Assembly (NCBI GenBank): GCA_963682055.1
Contig: OY821744.1
Coordinates: forward strand, 23,040,967-23,104,966
Direction: 5' to 3'
Origin: Primula veris
Lineage: Eukaryota > Streptophyta > Magnoliopsida > Ericales > Primulaceae
DNA: 64,000 bases
Positions 23,662 to 34,200 of the stretch are shown in pieces. Made by a program: the position numbers and the translations under genes. The stretch's first letter is position 1, and every line of letters begins with the position of its first letter. The notes below the pieces were generated by a model. That model did not search any database, was not told where the DNA came from, and was given only the letters and a program-made list of their open reading frames with translations.

Positions 23662-24207
23662 AACAAACAATTATAATCACCAAGTGAATAATCAATTGGC
23701 ATATTTTATATCTTTTTCCATATTTTACAAATTGAAACTATATAAAATAAATAATAAACTAGGGAATAAAAAAATACCTTGAATTAGGGTATATTTTTTG
23801 ATTGGTGATTTACGATTTTTGTAGGGCGAAATTTGATTGATGATTTGAGGGTTTTTTGTTGAGAAAATTGATGGTTATTGTCTTGGATTGATTTGGGGTT
23901 TTTTTGGGTTGAAAAATTTGGATTTTTGAGAAAGAGAAAAAGGAAGAGAGAGAAAAAATCTGTGTAATTTTTTTAGGGACTGACTGTGTAAATTGACACA
24001 GGGACTGACTGTGTAATTTTGATGCAGTGACTGACTGTGTAATTTTTCAGTACAAACAGTAGATTTAATCTACTGTTTGCACTGGAAAATTACACAGTTG
24101 CAAACCGTATATTTAATCTACGGTTTGCACTGAATCACTGTAAACCGTAGATTTTTTGTACGGTTTATGCGTTTTTTCAGAAAAAATATAGTATAAAAAT
24201 CCAGATT
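23662..24207 (-). repeat. Right terminal inverted repeat of the Pack-MULE
   Basis: This is the inverted counterpart of 19231-19770. It keeps the ACGGTTTG/CAAACCGT clusters and the repeated TGACTGTGTAA motif in reverse. It is followed directly by the second ATTGGATAAA. Confidence 0.88.
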
Positions 24208-25657
24208 ATTGGATAAACCAGTACACAGAAAGCCAAGACCTACCGACAAAAAAATAAGCTGGCACATAAAAATGGATGCGTATTATCAGTAAGTTTACAG
24301 TCATACTATCTATCTAACCAACTATAGAAACCAGTGGAAGTGTTGGCTGAAAATTGCAAAAAAAAAACTTTAAGCTACAAAAAGAAAACGTTCAACAAGA
24401 AAGAAACATGTCAAAAATGATGTAACATTTACTGATAAACCAAAAAGTAAAAAAGCTTACGCAGGAAAGCATCCCAAATGCATAAAAACAAGAAGTCTAG
24501 AAACGAAATACTAGTCCTATATGGAAACATCAAATGTTGGTCTCTATATAGGAAGTCAGTCGGGGGGCAATTAAGATCAAATGGCTATTATTAAAAATTT
24601 CATAAATAGCTTAATTAAATGATGCAAATAAACCTCAACCTCATCAGATAAAATCCCTTTCTCTCTTTCCACATCATCACTATATAAATGTTCCATCAAC
24701 CAAATTATAGGCAAGTTTTATAAAAAAAACCATAAAATGATAGAATCAAAACCGAACCGCAACATGTTAATCCCTATCTATGGAGTTTTGTTTCTCAAGT
24801 CATACTCACAGTTCACACTACCATCAAAACCAGAGACGGTTTTGGACCGTGCAAGTGGTGCTCATGCATCGGGTCCAATTAGCCCAAAATATTTATGTTA
24901 GGACCAGATTTCTGGCCCATATTGTGACAGCTTTTTGGTTTCAAGTGAGGTTGCAACCTCAGTTGCAACCAGAGTTCCAACCTGCTGTTCTGCAGGATTC
25001 TGTCCAGTTCATTACTATTCTTTAATGATGATTATTTGTTTTAAAGTATGCAGAATATATTCTCATATGTTATTACAGATTTAGTTTGTGTATATTGAGA
25101 ATATTAAAGTAATAAGAAAAGATGTTTTCTAAAAGATATAAGGAGATTAGTTTATAAAAATATGTTTTCTTTAAATAGGCAATCTAGATCTTTATTCTAA
25201 TACACGTCTTTATCACTTAATTCAATCTTTATTTCCTATCAAAATCAGTATGATCTATTTTAAGATTGAATGAAATATGGAGTTAATGTTTCAATATATA
25301 TTTAAAAAGATTTTATTTCTAAAAATACTATCTTGTATAACTAATTCCTATTTCCAAAATAGTTATTAACAGATACTTTCATAATACTTTATTATGAAGA
25401 TTGAGGTCAATCCTACGCTGAAGTATCTTGTGCAATATGGAAAGATTGAAGCCAATCAAAAGAGTCAAAAGCATAAACAACTCAGAGAGAATGCACAGTG
25501 AGCTTTTAAAAAAAAACAATTGTGGGATGTCATTGATATTTTGATTGATAGTTATAAGATATGAGCAATATAGATATAGGCAGAAAAACCTAGAGGGAGT
25601 CTGAAAGTTTTTCATTAAAACTTGAATCTTATATTGTAATCTTTTATAATATCATAA

Positions 25658-25735
25658 TTTGGGTGATAGCCTAGTTGGCTAGGCTGAACTCCGTTATTAA
25701 ATGTGCGTGTGATTTAATTCAAGTACATTTAACTT
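25658..25735 (+). repeat. tRNA-like promoter boxes, possible SINE head
   Basis: A TAGCCTAGTTGG A-box-like string is followed about 40 bp later by a degenerate B-box-like ATTTAATTCAAGT. A similar pair occurs at 26568-26640. Without a defined 3' tail or target duplication this is only a candidate. Confidence 0.25.
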
Positions 25736-26567
25736 TAAAAGTTATGTCCATTATTATACTTAGGTTCCAACCTCAGTTGTAACTGCACTTGGAACCTAAC
25801 TGCATAACAGCAACTAAAACAGCGGATAGGAATTTCAATTTAAATGTTATTAATATGTATATATATATATAAGATTGTAGAGATATAAATTATTTTGTTT
25901 CAAATATATATTACAATGGCAGCTTGTCCAAGTTGGTAAAGTAAGAATATCGGATCCACATCAAGCTCAACAAAATTTTCTTCAAAATTAACACAAAAAC
26001 TAGACTTTATTAGTTATACCTGGCCACATACACTATTGATAATAACCCAGACTCTATATTTAAGCTCTCTATTAAGCCACATAGAAAAGTGAAACAAAGT
26101 AATTAATAAATGGAGTATATTTATGACTAGCCTTTTTGTGCTAGCTGTTTTTGACGAACCCAACTACAGAAAGTAGAAACCAAGTTTAGTTAGCTTAGTC
26201 TAGTGGGGACCAGGGCGACCCAAAAGGGTTGGGGATGGACGTGATCATCCCGATGATTTTTTTATTTTTTTTATACATTTAATTAATTTTTTTTTTAAAT
26301 TACTAAATTTTCTAAATAGCCATTGTATTTTTCCAAAAAAAATTACATAAAAAATTATTTCATTGTCTAATGTCTTTTGTCTTAACTTTATATTTATTTT
26401 ATACTATGTTGAACGTAGAAAAAAAATATTTTTATATAAGACCGTATTTTTTTCTATTAGACATATTTTTTACAGCATAACCCCAAAAAAAATCATTCTC
26501 GTTCTGCTCCTGCTGAGGGTTGTTTTTTTATGTAATGGCTATTCAAATTCTACATAAAAGGCCATTT

Positions 26568-26640
26568 GATTGGCCTGCTACAGTTGGTCTAATGGTTTAC
26601 TATTTGTAAACGTTTGAGTTCAATCGTTGATGTTATCATT
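26568..26640 (+). repeat. tRNA-like promoter boxes, possible SINE head
   Basis: A TGGCCTGCTACAGTTGG string resembles a Pol III A box and GAGTTCAATCGTTG resembles a B box, at tRNA-like spacing. It does not fold as an obvious tRNA gene. SINE remnant is the most likely reading, with low certainty. Confidence 0.28.
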
Positions 26641-27487
26641 AAATAGTTACTATGTTTTTTGATTTTAAAGTGTTTTATTAATATGCTTTCACAATTACAA
26701 GTAAATTATGTATGGTTTGCACACAATAAATTAATACATAAATATTCTTTAATTGAAAAACTTTGACCTTATAAATAATTATTAACATAAAATTTACATA
26801 GTTATTAGCAAAACACAAACATTTTACCTATAACATAATATATTTATGTTAATCAAATATGATCTTATATTTTATGAGGTAAAACACTAGCAAATGTCCA
26901 ATCTAATATAATTAAGAAGTGACAAATCGATATTTTTAAGACCAAGGTAACCATAACCTCAAACTTATAGAAGTTATTAAAAAATAAATTTGCGTATTTT
27001 CAAAAATATTAGTTTTCAAATCTTATTTTGTTTGTTGTTCGTAAAGCTTGATGTGCTTATAAAATAAACAAATTCTAGTAAAACTTTCATTAAAGGCCAT
27101 AATTTTGATTTCGCACGGGGCCAAAAAAAAGTAAGAACCTTATCAAAACATAGTTTCACAAGTGATTTAAAAAAAATGTATTATCAATCAAATATAATCA
27201 AAAGTCAAAACTCAATTTCACATAATCGATTTTGAAAATAAACCCAGCTAATAAACGAAATATTAATAAAACAACTATTTAATTATCTTTTCAAAAGGTA
27301 ATTTTTTTATGATATTGTGGCTTGATTTGTGAGGAGAGAAAGTAAGGAGAAAGATGGGAACTCAGAAGGTTGAGAAAGTAAAAAGGAAATGGTGGGTTTT
27401 TTTTAATTAAATTAGCTGGATATTATTGGATCTAATCCAATGGTCTGAGTCAATTCATTTTATGCTACAATAAAATATCGTATTTTT

Positions 27488-27560
27488 CTTTTAAATTTTC
27501 TGAAAAAACACATAAACCGTAGGTCAAAGTTACGCACCGTAACTTCAATTTATGGTTTCA
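27488..27560. repeat. Fragment resembling the Pack-MULE TIR
   Basis: TTTTCTGAAAAAACACATAA followed by an ACCGTAG/ACGGT-type patch matches the outer part of the Pack-MULE repeats (about 19255-19300). It suggests a related, degraded element end. Its partner was not found. Confidence 0.45.
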
Positions 27561-27810
27561 TGAGAGTTGGTTTTTTATTTATTTATTATTTTATGGATTT
27601 TTTTGAAAAAAAATTAAGAAAATCCATAAAAATCATAAATGTATAAAATTTAGTTATATCTGATTTTTTATAAGAAATGTATACATTTATACATACCAAG
27701 AAATGTATAACCAGAAAAATCTGATCTTAAAAATAACTTTGTAAATTTTTAAGATCAGATTCCTTATACATTTATACATTTCTTTTCTTGTTATAACATC
27801 TTGAGCCAAC

Positions 27811-27930
27811 AAGAATTAAGCATTTTGTATTCCTTATAAGTTATACTAAGACTTAAGAACACGATTACACAAGAATTAAGCATTTTGTATTCCTTATAAG
27901 TTATATAAAGACTTAAGAACACGATTACAC
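27811..27930. repeat. 60-bp tandem duplication
   Basis: Two adjacent 60-bp copies begin AAGAATTAAGCATTTTGTAT and end ACGATTACAC. They are identical apart from two bases near the middle (TATACTAAG against TATATAAAG). It is non-coding. Confidence 0.95.
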
Positions 27931-28775
27931 GAGTACGTGATGCTTCAAAATGAATTCCATAAGTGTACAACTTTTCTGGTGATTAAAATACTTTAAATAA
28001 CAAGTTTTCCTTCTCAAGAATACCGTCACTGTATTTAAAAAAAAACATGTTCATACATTGATATATATTTTTAATATGTAAAACCAATTCAAACTGCTTA
28101 AAGTTATTAATCGTTGTCAAACATAGGTAGGTATTGAGAAAAGCATACATATAAAGAGAATTTATAAAACAGACTATCGAATCCAAAGTTGTGCCATTTT
28201 AAGAGCGGAGATGGAGTTAATTGCAAATGTTATATAGTGTATGAGAGTCAATTGAAGACACCTAAATTTATGGGAGTTGTCTTCAAATTATCTATAGTTT
28301 TAAGGGTTTATTTGCTTTTTATACAATTGAACCCAAAACGAATATAAGAACATTGGGATATTCTAGTAATACAGACAAAATGAAGTATCACAATATTTTC
28401 AAGAGATTGATCCTATTTTCTGCCAGAATACCTAGCAAAGCTCAAATGACTGGGTAATTTCTAAAACATACCTTTCACTAAACCTAATTATTAAAGCATA
28501 CAATTTTAAATATTTCTTATCAAAAGATACTACTAACTAACTATTTAAAAGATTATGACCGACGGTTTTCTAATGTGCTTTACCGGATGATTTAGAACTT
28601 CTATGAATTTATTCATCTGTAACTGGTTTTAACGTGTATTTTGTTGTTTTTCTATAACATTACTTTTATCAGTTATAATGAAAATTTTAAATACTAACAA
28701 ATTAAAAATAAAAAATAATATTAAAATAAGAAAATATTAATATTTTTTAGAAAGACATATTTTTTTTAAAAAAAT

Positions 28776-28778
<3 letters not shown>

Positions 28779-28831
<53 letters not shown>
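28779..28831. repeat. (TA)n microsatellite
   Basis: An uninterrupted TA run of about 53 bp in intergenic DNA. Confidence 0.95.
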
Positions 28832-28834
<3 letters not shown>

Positions 28835-29455
28835 TTCAAAAAAGTCAAAAAAACTAAAAAAATTTTAAGAAAAATACCAAAATATGCATACCTACAGGTA
28901 TGCGCACTTTTTAAAGATTTTTTTTTTATTTTTTTATTTTTTTTTTAGAAAAATACCAAAATACTTGCACACTTTTTTGAAGTGTACATACCTACATACA
29001 CACACACTTTTTGGAGTTTTAAAAAAATATATTTTTTTTAAAAGAAAATTATTTTTTTAAAGAAAAATATTTTTTTTAAAAAAACTTTTTGAAGTGTGCA
29101 TACATGTATGCAAGCACTTTTTGAAGTTTTTTAAAAAAATTATTTTTATTTATTTTTTAAAAAACGTTATTTTTAAAAAATAATAATGTTTTTTTAATTT
29201 GTTATTAATATTTTTGAAATTTGAAATTTTTTCTCTTGTTTGCTAGTTAGTTAGTTGTATTTTTTGGGAATAAAAGTTTGAGAGTTGTGCCTTTTGAAAA
29301 TAAAAGTTTGAGGTAATATATTTTGGTAAATAGGTTTGTAAAATTGTATGTATTGATAATTTATTTCAAAATGATTAACGCTGACAAGACGTATACTTAT
29401 CTTATTCAAATGTAAAAATACTTTCCATAAAGTCAAATATTTCGATAATAGGTTC

Positions 29456-29851
29456 GATTAACGAGTCCAAATCTTCTATTTCATTTATCTACCCCTTCCG
29501 TGTCCCCTTGTTTATTTTATTAAAAATTTTTTCTAAAAAACTTGAAAAAAACTATACAATTACTACAATACATGTATCAATACATTCCAATAATTATTTT
29601 TAAAAGAAAATCCACACAAAATTTATTTTGGAATAAATGTATAAATTAGTGTAAATTAAACATTGAATATTAAAAAAATTGTCTAAAACAATATTTATGT
29701 TCAAATGTTTTAAAATTTGAATACAATATAATATAAAAGTTTATAAATTTGCAGTATAAATTGTGAAAATTTAAAATTTGAGTAAAAATAAGTAAGGAGG
29801 TACGAAAAGGGATAAAAAATAAAAGGTAGAAGATTTGGACTCTAGATTAAC
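29456..29851. mobile_element. 382-bp MITE
   Basis: The element is 29463-29844. Its left end is GAGTCCAAATCTTCTA and its right end reads TAGAGTCCAAATCTTCTA on the other strand. Both sides carry the 7-bp direct repeat GATTAAC (29456-29462 and 29845-29851). The interior is A/T-rich and non-coding. The superfamily is uncertain. Confidence 0.72.
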
Positions 29852-29991
29852 TAGTTATTCTTATGCATTGTTTAACTATTTAATATTATTTCAAAGTAAG
29901 TTACAATACGAACATAAGTTACAAATTATATATTCGTGCAACCGTATACAATTTATGAAAAATACGACATCTAAAATATATTATTAAATCA

Positions 29992-30230
29992 TATTTCTTT
30001 CGTTTACAATTAATTGTCATATACGAAATTACGTGTAATTTTGACCGGCTTATAACATGTATCAAAATTGGCGAAATAAAAAAATTTGAAAACTAAATCA
30101 TATAATTTAATGTTTGATTTATATGATTAACTTTTAAAAAATCTATTCCGACAATTTTAATATAAGTTAGCGGCCGGACAAAATTGCACGTAATTTCGTA
30201 GTGAACAATTAATTGGGAACGGATGAAGTA
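29992..30230. mobile_element. Mariner/Stowaway-like MITE, about 235 bp
   Basis: Inverted arms of about 60 bp contain CAATTAATTG, ACGAAATTACGTG and AATTTTG(A/T)CCGG in mirror order. The right end, read outward, gives CTTCATCCGTTCCC, a Tc1/Mariner-type MITE terminus, and a TA dinucleotide flanks each side. The two arms could form a long hairpin if transcribed. Confidence 0.72.
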
Positions 30231-30615
30231 TCATACTATTATTATAAGTCGGTCCAATTTTTTTGAAATTGCCAAATTTTGGCTCGCTTTTTCCAAAAAT
30301 ACTCTTTAACTTTTTTTTATTAATTATCCGATTACCTTAATTTAAGCATACACCATTTCTTCCTATTCATCATCTCGAACTATTTAAAAAAAAAAATAAC
30401 TCCTTAAACTCGTCTCAATTTTTTTCGATACTTCATCACACTAGGCATATACATACGGTACATGGACACAATTACTAGTATACTATTTAGTGTATACATA
30501 CATTCAAAGGTGCATTGCTAATTATTTAAAGATAGGCAAAGCATTAATTTTCCATTTTTTTTTTTTTACCTAACTAAAAAAAGAACACAAGAATACTCAA
30601 TGCTAACAAAACTGG

Positions 30616-31054
30616 TTAAATGCAAATAACCCCTGGAACTATGGGTCATTTACAAATAATTCTCGAGAACTATCAATTCTTGCAGTTAACCTCATAAACT
30701 ATCAATTTTTTACAATTAACTCCCAATGCCATCTTTTAAATGACATAATTTTATGTCTGATGATCTGTTTTGGTTGTTTTTTCATTTATTATAATCAATT
30801 ATTTGATATTCATGCATTGCCATGTAATGTTTTAAGGAATAACACAAAAAAGTAGTTTTTATCACTAAAATAATATCTTCTATATAAATCTTATCCTGAT
30901 GACTTTTTTAAAGAAAATTGTTATCTTAATTTTGTAAAATGAAAAAATGGATAAAAGTGGTGTCATTTTAGAGATGAAGTTGAGTGTTAATTGAAAAGGT
31001 TTGATAGTTTATGTTGCAAGAAATTATAATTTCTTAGGGTTATTTGTTTTAAAT
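30616..31054. mobile_element. MITE-like inverted-repeat element upstream of CMK
   Basis: The left end GGTTAAATGCAAATAACCC pairs with the right end AGGGTTATTTGTTTTAAATG in inverted order. Internally, short AACTATCAAT and GCAGTTAAC-type strings recur near both ends. Boundaries and target duplication were not resolved. It ends about 200 bp before the CMK start codon. Confidence 0.5.
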
Positions 31055-31200
31055 GACTCAACAAAATTTAAACCCATTTTGCTCTCATGTTCTTCTGTAG
31101 TGTTGACTTGAGAAGCATCAAATTTTATGCCAAACAAAATTTATTATCAAAACAACATCACATTACATTTTCCTGTACTAAAATTTTGTTTGAAAGATAG

Positions 31201-31204
<4 letters not shown>

Positions 31205-31254
<50 letters not shown>
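31205..31254 (+). repeat. (TA)n-(GA)n compound microsatellite ending at the CMK ATG
   Basis: A TA run (31205-31235) passes directly into a GA run (31235-31254) that abuts the predicted start codon at 31255. The GA run is probably in the 5' UTR and the TA run may overlap the core promoter. Confidence 0.9.
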
Positions 31255-31255
<1 letters not shown>

Positions 31256-34200
31256 TGGGTATTTCAACACAATTCATATATTGTAGTCACCAAATGTACA
31301 CTTTTTGCTTCAACAAGACATCAAATACTAATGCCTTATTATTACCTTCTTTAAAAACACCATATTTATTTACCTCAAATGTTATTTCCTTGAAAATTAC
31401 TAACAAAAATACCCAATTTACAAAAACCCATCTTGTCAAGGCCTCCTCTGATTCTGCCCAAAAACAAGTAGAGGTACACACTTTGTTTTTTTACATTTTC
31501 ATTTTGTTTTTTTAATTAAAGATTGATTTTTTTTTTCATTATCCTTTTTGTCTGTGTCCTTGAGTTCCTTCTTTTAGTTTATATTTTTTGTTTCCTTTGT
31601 GGTGTTTAGTGAGGACTCAAGTAGTATATATTTTGTTGATTTATTTTTTTGGTGAAACTGAATTTAGTAGGGAAAGTTACTGTTTAATAGTACTTTGGGA
31701 CTTAATTATCAAAAACCCGAATTTGTGGTTTTTGTTTAAGATTTGGTACATATTAACCTAGCATCAGTGAGCATTAAAAACAAAGAGTAAAAATAACTAG
31801 CATCATTGAGCATTTGTAACTACTTTTAAAAGAGATTTTAACGGTGAGTTTTTGATAATTAAGTTTTGAAAATATGTACTAAATGATCATCTTGTCAATT
31901 TACAAAGGGAGCTCTTTGGTTTGACTTTGATTTGTGAATTTTGTGTTTGGTTTAGATAGTGTATGATCCAGACGAGAGGTTGAACAGATTTGCTGATGAG
32001 GTGGACAAGAATGCTGGAATTTCAAGGCTTACTCTTTTTTCACCTTGCAAGGTTTGTTAAACAGTACTAGTTGCGTTCGACTTTGGGCTTTTATATTGGT
32101 TTGCATTTGAATAGTAGCGGCGCTTAAACTTTTCTTATTTTTCTTCCTGAATGTGTGGATCATGTTGTTCACTGTGACCAGATAAATGTCTTTTTAAGGA
32201 TAACCAGCAAAAGGGATGACGGATTTCATGATTTGGCGTCCCTCTTTCATGTGAGTTATTTAATGGTTTGCCATAATACTAACAGATGAATTTTTATGAA
32301 GGTAAAACACGGATTAAACACTATGATCCTTATGCGTTATATCTATTTTTTATGATTAATTCGGCTTTTCGGGTTATTTTATATCGTAAACTAACTTCAT
32401 TAAGTTTTTAGAGTTTCATGATTAATATTATTCTGACCACTCTGTACATCTCCAGGTTGTAAGTTTAGGGGATACAATTAAATTTTCTCTGTCTCCTTCA
32501 AAATCCAAGGATCGACTGTCGACTAATGTACCAGGAGTTCCCCTGGACGGTAGAAACTTGGTAAAGAAAACACTATTTAATTCTCTTGTCTTTATACTCA
32601 AGCTATTCTATTGATGTCGAAGACATGGGAGCTTGATATCTCTTGAATCTATCATTTGCAGATCATCAAGGCTCTTAATCTTTTCAGAGAAAAGACTGGA
32701 ACTGACAACTACTTCTGGGTATTGACATGTGATTTTGTCTGTTGATTTGTATATCTAGAAAATCATTATATTTGTATGATGACTGAAATGAAAATTTTCC
32801 CCCTTCTGTATTTTGTTAGATTCATCTGGATAAAAAGGTTCCAACAGGCGCTGGTCTGGGTGGTGGAAGTAGTAATGCTGCCACCGCTTTGTGGGCGGCA
32901 AATCAGTTCAGTGGTTGTGTTGCTACTGAAAAACAACTCCAAGTATGGTCAAGTGAGATAGGCTCTGATATACCTTTCTTTTTCTCTCATGGAGCAGCCT
33001 ATTGTACTGGTAGAGGTGAGGTGTGTACTATTTTCTTCCCAAAATTGACTCCATAGTGTATGTAAATATATTTGTTCCGGTGCTCTCATTTTGCTTTGCT
33101 GTCTTGTACAGTTCAAAAGTATTTCAAGAACTTAACTACTTCTTATTGTTCACTTATAGAGGTGTTTTTCTCTCAAAAAATAGCACTGTTTTGTACACTT
33201 CCTTTACTCACTTTGTCTAAACAAACCCCCCCAATACTCGATTTGTACAGTTCCTTCTAAATTTTCGGAAAAGGTTGGCGCCATTAACCTGTTTCCGTCC
33301 AATGTCAGGGGTAAAACGATAATGTTTTATCTTTTTTTAATTACCGATCTTCCATTTTTCCCAGACCCGTCATTGCAAAGGGTATCTGCAAAAGGGACAG
33401 TCGGAGGAACTTCTTAATATATTGCTTTTGATTATTCAGGTAGTTGAAGATATCCCTTCTCTTCCTTTCGAAACCCCTATGGTTCTAATAAAGCCTCAGC
33501 AAGCATGTCCAACAGCTGCAGTCTATAAGGTGAAACACTAATAATTCTTCAACGAAAGATTGAATTTTCATCATCCCAAAACTAACTTCGGTATATTTGA
33601 TTTTTTGCTTCCCTCTCAGCGGCTTAGTTTGGATCAAACTAGTAAGGTCGAACCTTTATCCTTACTGGAGAAGATATCTAGAGATGGAATTTCTCAAGAT
33701 GTCTGTGTCAATGATCTAGGTAACTATTTCTGGATGCAAAATGTATATTTCTTCATTGCCGGTGTATAACTTGTTTGAATCTCGTCTTAAACCATCTAAT
33801 ATACATTGCATCAGATGAGCCACCAAAAAGATCAGAAAATACTAGCTTAGTAATGTTTTTAGTTTATGTTGCTTTATTTGGGCATTCACAACGGCCCTTA
33901 CAATGCATCTATTGGTTAACATCATATGAAGTGAACTTTTGTAGATATTCACTGTTGAATAAAAGAAAGGTACTTTCTGAACCACAATCTTCCATTTAGG
34001 CTGTTAGGATGGAAGGTACTTTATGTGTGTGTGTGATTCTCTCACCCAGCTTGTATTGACTTACATGTGTACTATTTCTGTTCCAACATCGCACTGAAAG
34101 TTCGAGTAACCTTTTAATTTCTTCATTTACCGTGCACATTACTTCTCGTAATGTTTCACTTGCAACCTAGTAAAAGTAGAATTAAAAATAAAAGCAGTAG

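Larger units (their letters stand above)
19221..24217. mobile_element. Pack-MULE carrying two RRM genes
   Basis: Terminal inverted repeats of about 540 bp (19231-19770 and 23662-24207) enclose 3.9 kb. The outer ends are flanked by a 10-bp direct repeat ATTGGATAAA (19221-19230 and 24208-24217). Long TIRs with a 9-11 bp target duplication are the signature of Mutator-like elements. No transposase ORF is visible, so the element is non-autonomous. The interior holds two different RNA-recognition-motif genes or fragments, one per strand, converging on the middle. Elements that carry host gene exons in this way are called Pack-MULEs. The alternative, an inverted duplication around native genes, does not explain the target duplication. 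Confidence 0.82.
24218..29462. other. Gene-free A/T-rich interval
   Basis: No ORF here has splice context or family motifs. Contents are two tRNA-like SINE-head candidates (about 25658 and 26568), a fragment resembling the Pack-MULE TIR (27488-27560), a 60-bp tandem duplication (27811-27930), a long (TA)n run (28779-28831), and a low-complexity zone at 28860-29160 in which TATGCATACCTACAGGTATG-like palindromes and A/T runs recur. Confidence 0.6.

Noticed and set aside
24780..25025. 81-codon frame on the plus strand
   Set aside because: It lies in gene-free DNA, with no splice context, homologue motif or supporting promoter.
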